A stretch of DNA of 45,044 nucleotides, taken from positions 1 through 45,044 of the forward strand of contig CAJFNZ010000022.1 in NCBI GenBank assembly GCA_904395905.1, in the 5' to 3' direction. The translations under genes were made by a program, and so were the position numbers. Below are positions 41,053 to 45,044 of this stretch, piece by piece. Origin of the DNA: an uncultured Oscillospiraceae bacterium (GTDB lineage: Bacteria > Bacillota > Clostridia > Oscillospirales > Oscillospiraceae). The notes beneath the pieces were generated by a model, which was not told the origin of the DNA, did no database searches, and saw only the letters and a program-made list of their open reading frames with translations. The stretch's first letter is position 1. Every line of letters starts with the position of its first letter.

Positions 41053-41946
41053 TCACAGGGCCAGTACAGATTTCACCGCTTGCAGGAAGCGCTCCACCGT
41101 GGGCGAGGGATTGGGCGCGTGCAGCAGGCCGTAGGGGATGGTATAGTCCCAGTCCACCGGGATGGTCTTGAGCAGCGGGTGGACCTGCTGCCAGTTGTCG
41201 ATGGTCATGAGAATATCCTCCGAGTTTTCACACTGGTTGAACACCTGGATGTTGAACATCTCAAAATCCACAATATGGATTTGGGGATGGTCCCGCCACA
41301 GGTCGTCCCGCATCCGGTCCAGATAGTGGTTCCATCCCCGGCGGATGAGCAGGAAGTTTTCCTCGTGGAGATCCTCCACCGAAAGGCGCTCCTTGGCCGC
41401 CAGCGGGTGATAGATGGACACCGCGCAGCGGATGGGCTCGCGGCTGAGTTCCAGCGCGGCGCACTGCCGGGCCTGCAAAAACTTCTGGTCGAAGAGGCCC
41501 GCCACAATATCGATGTTCTGGCCCAGGTTCCGCAGAATCTCCACGGAGTTTTCCGGGGTATTTTCATAGGGAACCATTTGAAACTTGATGTCCGGGCAAT
41601 GCGTTTTGATGCCCGGCCACAGCTCCAGCAGAAACCGCCCCGGCGTCATAGGCGACACGCCGATGCGGATGACCCGGTCTCCCTCTTCCGCGGCGTTTTT
41701 CGCCCGCATCACCGAGTCCTTGCAGTACTGGATGACGTACTGGGCGTCCCGGTACAGCGACTTGCCCGCCTCGGTGAGCTTCAGCCCCCGGGGGCTGCGG
41801 AGGAAGAGTTTCAAATCCAGGTTGGACTCCAGGGAGGTAATCTGCTTCATCACCGCCGGCGGGGTGATGAACAGCTCTTCCGCCGCCTTGTTGAAGCTCC
41901 CTGCATCCGCTACCCGGAGGAACGTCTCTAATTGTGGATTATACAT
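41053..41946 (-). CDS. LysR family regulator 2
   Basis: LysR-type regulator, 297 residues, paralogue of the one at 37-38 kb. The winged helix is MYNPQLETFLRVADAGSFNKAAEELFITPPAVMKQITSLESNLDLKLFLRSPRGLKLTEAG. The effector domain has FNQCENSEDILMTIDNW and ends in IPVDWDYTIPYGLLHAPNPSPTVERFLQAVKSV. The ATG at 41946 follows AAAGGTGG. It precedes promoter C and the iron-ADH-like gene and is the second candidate regulator of the four-box set. Confidence 0.92.
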   Translation of the reverse strand: MYNPQLETFLRVADAGSFNKAAEELFITPPAVMKQITSLESNLDLKLFLRSPRGLKLTEAGKSLYRDAQYVIQYCKDSVMRAKNAAEEGDRVIRIGVSPMTPGRFLLELWPGIKTHCPDIKFQMVPYENTPENSVEILRNLGQNIDIVAGLFDQKFLQARQCAALELSREPIRCAVSIYHPLAAKERLSVEDLHEENFLLIRRGWNHYLDRMRDDLWRDHPQIHIVDFEMFNIQVFNQCENSEDILMTIDNWQQVHPLLKTIPVDWDYTIPYGLLHAPNPSPTVERFLQAVKSVLAL

Positions 41947-42339
41947 GGGTACCACCTTTCCGGGGGGTGTACGATACGTTATCAGGCATATTTTACCGTT
42001 TTCTCAGCCGGAAAGCAAGACAAATCACGGGCAGGGAAATCCCTGCCCGTGAACGGTCACGCGCCATCGTGTTTGCTGCCTGCGGCGGCGCGTCGTCCCG
42101 CGGCCCCAACGCCGTCCCCCTCCGCCGTCAAGAGGCCGGCCTCTCCTGCGCAAACAGCCAGCCCATAATCGCCGGGTCCTCGGCGAACAGGGCCCCTCCC
42201 CCGGGCGGGCGGCGGCCGCCACTTTGCACTTCCCGCCCGGCATCCGCTTGCGCAACCAAACGCAACGCTTTTTGTATGCCGCAGTTGGTGGAACTTCCGG
42301 AAAGCTGCGGGTATAATGGCCGCAGGAGGTGTGAAAAGT
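41947..42339. other. Intergenic region between lysR 2 and the XRE-AbrB regulator
   Basis: It holds a perfect hairpin ACGGGCAGGGA/TCCCTGCCCGT (42027-42050) with a T-rich minus-strand flank, looking like a minus-strand terminator. On the minus strand the frame ending at 42128 closes with LFAEDPAIMGWLFAQERPAS, which could be the tail of a lost gene whose terminator this was; that is speculative. A -10 TATAAT (42312-42317) for the next gene lies at its right end. Confidence 0.45.
42312..42317 (+). promoter_or_regulatory. -10 element of the XRE-AbrB/ABC-2 operon
   Basis: A perfect TATAAT 22 nt before the ATG. No consensus -35 is at the right distance (TTGGTG is 21 nt away). The palindrome CTTCCGGAAAG lies between and could be an operator for the encoded regulator. 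Confidence 0.5.
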
Positions 42340-42819
42340 ATGAAATTGCAGAAACAGAACATCGCCCGCAATTTGACGACGCTGCGGCAGCTGAATCAAT
42401 ACTCCCAGGAGGAGGTGGCGGAGCGCATCGGCGTCTCCCGGCAGGCCGTGGCCAAATGGGAGGCCGGACAATCCGTGCCCGACATTCTGAACTGCGACGC
42501 GCTGGCAAAGCTGTATGACGTGGCGCTCCACGACCTGATTCACTACGACCAGGAGCAGTCCGGGAACAGTATCCCGCCCAGGGGCAAGCACGTCTTCGGC
42601 GCGGTGCGCGTGGGCGAGCGCGGCCAGATTGTGCTCCCCAAGCAGGCCAGGGACGTATTCCAAATCAACCCCGGAGACCTGTTGGTCGTTTTGGGGGACG
42701 AGGCGCCGGACCATCCGGGCATCGCCCTCATGAAGGAAGAATTTTTCCTGGGGATTGCCCGGCTGTTCAAAACGGCTTTGAACATGGCGGATGCGCCCGA
42801 CGGAACGGAGGAAACCTAG
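42340..42819 (+). CDS. XRE helix-turn-helix regulator fused to an AbrB/SpoVT-like domain
   Basis: 159-residue DNA-binding protein with two different DNA-binding folds. Residues 1-62 are a Cro/CI-type HTH (NIARNLTTLRQLNQYSQEEVAERIGVSRQAVAKWEAGQSVPDILNCDALAKLYDV). Residues about 83-125 form an AbrB swapped hairpin (FGAVRVGERGQIVLPKQARDVFQINPGDLLVVLGDE). The ATG at 42340 lies 10 nt after AGGAGG. The stop overlaps the start of the ABC ATPase gene, so it most likely controls the ABC-2 exporter downstream. Confidence 0.9.
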   Translation: MKLQKQNIARNLTTLRQLNQYSQEEVAERIGVSRQAVAKWEAGQSVPDILNCDALAKLYDVALHDLIHYDQEQSGNSIPPRGKHVFGAVRVGERGQIVLPKQARDVFQINPGDLLVVLGDEAPDHPGIALMKEEFFLGIARLFKTALNMADAPDGTEET

Positions 42820-43580
42820 TGGAGACCGTATTGCGCGTCCAGGGCATCCATAAGCGCTATCCCGGATTCGCTCTGGAAAACGTCAGCTTTTCGCTCGCGC
42901 CCAACCGCATCATGGGGCTGATTGGCAAAAACGGGGCGGGAAAGAGCACGACGCTGAAGAGTATCCTCCACATGGTATCGCCGGACAGCGGGCGCGTCGA
43001 GCTCTTCCAGCAGGATTTTTACCGATGCGAAAAGGCGTGCAAACAGCGAATCGGCGTCGTGTTCGGCGGCATCGCGTTTTACCCGCTCAAGCCGCTGTCG
43101 TCCATCACAGCCGTGACCCGGACGTTCTACAAGGACTGGGATCCGGCGCAGTACCGGCGGTATATCGAGCGGTTTGCCCTGGACGAGCGGAAGAAATTCA
43201 AAGAGCTCTCGAACGGTATGCAGGTCAAATACCTGCTGGCCCTGGCGCTTTCACACCACGCCGAGCTGCTGATTCTGGACGAGCCGACTTCCGGCCTGGA
43301 CCCCGTGTCCCGCGAGGAGCTGCTGCACATCTTCCGGCATCTTGTGGCGCACGAAAACTGCTCCATTCTGTTCTCCACGCACATCACCTCCGACCTGGAC
43401 AGGTGTGCAGACGACATCACCTATATCCAGAACGGCCGCATCCTGCAAAGCGCGGACCGGCAAACGTTTCTGCGCGCGTTCGACCATCTGAAGACGCCGG
43501 AGGACACCGGCCCGCTCACCCTGGAGGAAATCATGCTGCGGACGGAACGGGAGGCGTGGAATGACGACATTGCTGTATAA
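42819..43580 (+). CDS. ABC-2 type exporter ATP-binding protein
   Basis: Cytoplasmic ATPase of a BcrA/YtrB-like exporter, 253 residues. Walker A GKNGAGKST, Q-loop VVFGGIAFYPLKPLSS, signature LSNGMQVKYLLALALSH (SNGM variant common in this group), Walker B LLILDEPTSGLDPVSREE and H-loop STHITSDLDRCAD. The C terminus QSADRQTFLRAF is typical. GTG start at 42819 follows GGAGG by 7 nt and overlaps the regulator's stop; the gene overlaps the permease gene by 20 nt. The substrate is unknown, possibly a peptide antibiotic. Confidence 0.9.
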   Translation: METVLRVQGIHKRYPGFALENVSFSLAPNRIMGLIGKNGAGKSTTLKSILHMVSPDSGRVELFQQDFYRCEKACKQRIGVVFGGIAFYPLKPLSSITAVTRTFYKDWDPAQYRRYIERFALDERKKFKELSNGMQVKYLLALALSHHAELLILDEPTSGLDPVSREELLHIFRHLVAHENCSILFSTHITSDLDRCADDITYIQNGRILQSADRQTFLRAFDHLKTPEDTGPLTLEEIMLRTEREAWNDDIAV

Positions 43581-44202
43581 GGAGCTGCGGCTTGCAGCCC
43601 ATCCCACCTCGATGGTCTTCGCCTTTTTGGGTTGCCTTGTCCTGGTGCCGGCCTATCCCTACAGTGTGATTTTTATGTTCGGCTGTTTAGCGCCTTACCT
43701 CACTTTTTTGAATATGCGGGAGACAAACGACGCCTGGTACACAGCCATTTTGCCGGTAACCAAGCGGGAAAGCGTTCTGGGGAAGTGCCTGCTCGTCGTC
43801 GTCTTTCAGCTATTTCAGCTGGCCTTCTCCCTTCCATTCGCCCTGTTGCGAAATGCCCTGCATATCGCAAATAACCCCGTAGGCTTGGACGCAACTGTTG
43901 CATGGTACGGTTTTGGATTCCTCTTATTTGCGGTATTCGATGCGGTATTTCTCACGTCATTCTATAGGACCGGCTACAAGGTTGGAACGTCATTTCTCCT
44001 GGCAGCAGTTCCCATGGCGCTTCTCATGGCGGCGATAGAGGCCACCGCCTACATCCCGGCACTCGCTTGGCTGGACAGCTGCCGGCCGGAGCATCTGCGG
44101 ATGCAGCTGCCGATTTTCATCGTCGGGATTGCCTGCTACGGCGCTTTGGTTCCATCTGCATATCGGATTGCCGCAAACCGCTTTGAACAGGTTGATTTGT
44201 AA
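43561..44202 (+). CDS. ABC-2 type permease
   Basis: Membrane subunit of the exporter, 213 residues with six hydrophobic segments (about 15-50, 82-100, 116-138, 146-165 and 178-200, the first a long pair). MTTLLYKELRLAAHPTSMVFAFLG, TFLNMRETNDAWYTAILPVTKRESVLGKCLL is typical of the ABC2_membrane_5 group paired with BcrA-like ATPases. The codon usage and GC content fall visibly in its second half compared with the rest of the window, hinting at acquisition by transfer. It is the last gene of the operon; a hairpin terminator follows at 44340. Confidence 0.86.
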   Translation: MTTLLYKELRLAAHPTSMVFAFLGCLVLVPAYPYSVIFMFGCLAPYLTFLNMRETNDAWYTAILPVTKRESVLGKCLLVVVFQLFQLAFSLPFALLRNALHIANNPVGLDATVAWYGFGFLLFAVFDAVFLTSFYRTGYKVGTSFLLAAVPMALLMAAIEATAYIPALAWLDSCRPEHLRMQLPIFIVGIACYGALVPSAYRIAANRFEQVDL

Positions 44203-44339
44203 CATCCGCACGGCCCTCATGATACACGGATTGGCGCCGTCTGCATCTCCGACTTGCAGCCGTCGGAAACGCTTTGCGCGTGGGTTGAACGAAATCTTTG
44301 CAGCCGCACTGCCTGCATACTACAAAACCATAGAAAAAG

Positions 44340-44392
44340 AGCCGTCCGTATGATATCATTATTTTGTATCATACCGAGGCTCTTTTCTTATT
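44340..44392 (+). terminator. Terminator after the ABC-2 exporter operon
   Basis: CGTATGATA pairs with TATCATACCG, extended by AGCC/GGCT, then CTTTTCTTA on the plus strand. Confidence 0.7.
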
Positions 44393-44634
44393 CAGAAGGC
44401 AAGCGTACAAGCGCCGCAGCAGCAAAAACGCAGCCTTCACAGCGGCGCGGCCAACGCAGAGCTGGACGAACTGTGCACCTATTCGCCGGGCCCCTTTTTT
44501 ACTACTCCATTTACTACGTTTGCCGGGGAAACCGCGCGAATTTACACCAGAATATTCCAGATAAGTGGGTGGGAAGCAAGCGGGAAACAAGGCGAGAACC
44601 TCGGAATATCAACACGTTCAAGGAGTTTTGACAG

Positions 44635-44697
44635 GTGATTAAAATACTGTTCGTGTGTCATGGCAGGAACAGGACGGAAAACCGGAACCCCCTGTGA
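44635..44697 (+). pseudogene. 20-codon stub resembling the N terminus of a low-molecular-weight phosphatase
   Basis: GTG with AAGGAG 10 nt upstream reads VIKILFVCHG, the exact start of LMW protein-tyrosine phosphatases up to the P-loop cysteine, and then diverges to RNRTENRNPL and a stop. The normal CHGNICRS P-loop is not completed. It may be chance or a scar of a deleted gene. Confidence 0.3.
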
Positions 44698-44775
44698 TTT
44701 CAGCACTTTTCAAGTCTGGGCCCTCCTGATTTACACCACACTTACACCAAAATCAACCACACGGAGCCCTGACAA

Positions 44776-44825
44776 AAGCCCCAGGTCGGCCGGTACCGCT
44801 GGTCAGACCTGGGGCTTCCTTTCGC
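44776..44825. terminator. Terminator hairpin upstream of the last gene
   Basis: AAGCCCCAGGTC pairs perfectly with GACCTGGGGCTT around an 18-nt loop, followed by CCTTTCG. Its own upstream gene is not recognisable. Confidence 0.7.
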
Positions 44826-44893
44826 CTTGTGGCCATTGGCGTATTTATCAAGTGAAGTGTACAGGCTCATGGTAGAACGCCCGCAAATTACTC

Positions 44894-44922
44894 TTGACTG
44901 GATCTTGCTTTTCAGTTATAAT
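44894..44922 (+). promoter_or_regulatory. Promoter of the last gene
   Basis: TTGACT (44894-44899), 17-nt spacer, perfect TATAAT (44917-44922), 31 nt before the ATG. Confidence 0.8.
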
Positions 44923-44953
44923 TTATACATCAGTTAATTTGATGGGTGTATAT

Positions 44954-45044
44954 ATGACTTTTTCTGTTTGCATGATTGCGGAGCAGGTGGAGGCCCGGTT
45001 CTCCGACTGTTACCGCCATTTCAAAGAATTCCAGGAGTCCCCAG
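44954..45044 (+). CDS. Unidentified protein, N-terminal fragment at the right edge
   Basis: Starts MTFSVCMIAEQVEARFSDCYRHFKEFQESP and runs off the window after 30 codons. An in-frame ATG 12 nt upstream is an alternative start; neither has a strong ribosome-binding site (GGGTG precedes the chosen one). A strong sigma-A promoter upstream supports a real gene. The fragment is too short to assign a family. Confidence 0.5.
   Translation, partial: MTFSVCMIAEQVEARFSDCYRHFKEFQESP

Larger units (their letters stand above)
44203..44953. other. Gene-poor segment with terminators, TTACACCA repeats and remnants
   Basis: No convincing gene over 750 nt. It contains two terminators (44340 and 44776), an 8-nt motif TTACACCA three times (44542, 44731, 44742) and a short stub resembling the start of a low-molecular-weight phosphatase. 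The promoter of the last gene is at its right end. The lower GC content and repeated motifs could mark a recombination or integration scar, but no recombinase is visible. Confidence 0.45.

Overview
The window looks like the chromosome of a high-GC, strictly anaerobic, spore-forming member of the Clostridia, most likely Oscillospiraceae. This is inferred from gene content and base composition, not from a search. The pointers are a spoVT sporulation gene, S-layer homology (SLH) domains, rubrerythrin, a corrinoid methyl-transfer locus, a radical-SAM remnant, many GTG/TTG starts and very high GC with long antisense shadow ORFs.

Layout. 0-3.8 kb: 5' part of glyS, a DUF3810 membrane protein, leuC-leuD. 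3.9-6.8 kb: a YesL-like protein and a damaged sugar ABC transporter (truncated permease, intact MsmK/UgpC-type ATPase). 7-13.7 kb: Ca2+ P-type ATPase, ogt, rubrerythrin, queH, a Dabb protein, GNAT and DUF2156 proteins. 13.8-19.7 kb: a MarR-controlled heterodimeric ABC exporter, then a response regulator/histidine kinase pair. 19.7-23.2 kb: FGGY kinase, a choloylglycine-hydrolase-family protein, spoVT. 23.3-28 kb: an iron-sulfur flavoprotein, then an operon with a radical-SAM remnant, nitroreductase, PPOX-ferredoxin, zinc-type macrodomain and class M sirtuin (SirTM), with a divergent HxlR regulator. 28.1-29.4 kb: PadR, HAAS-domain membrane protein and lipoprotein. 29.5-42 kb: a redox/one-carbon island read on the minus strand, with two LysR paralogues, iron-ADH-like protein, aldo/keto reductases, two exported flavodoxins, MeTr methyltransferase and corrinoid protein. 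42.3-44.2 kb: an XRE-AbrB regulator with an ABC-2 exporter. The right end is mostly non-coding and stops inside an unidentified gene.

Two systems stand out. First, four minus-strand promoters between 32.4 and 41.0 kb share a 30-nt box placed 19-20 nt upstream of a -10 hexamer. They sit in front of the truncated alcohol dehydrogenase operon, the MeTr/corrinoid operon, an aldo/keto reductase-flavodoxin operon and the iron-ADH-like gene. Two LysR paralogues lie among them, so this looks like a compact LysR regulon. Second, the macrodomain-SirTM ADP-ribosylation pair is co-transcribed with flavin/Fe-S redox genes instead of the GcvH-L/lipoate-ligase genes described for the streptococcal/staphylococcal version.

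A striking oddity is the number of broken genes: ABC permease, radical-SAM, ADH, MATE, RibD-like, UROD/M20 chimera, MFS, two frameshifted genes and an aldo/keto reductase. Most sit in the redox island. Either the region is decaying by serial deletions or the assembly is faulty there. Reads across the junctions would decide.
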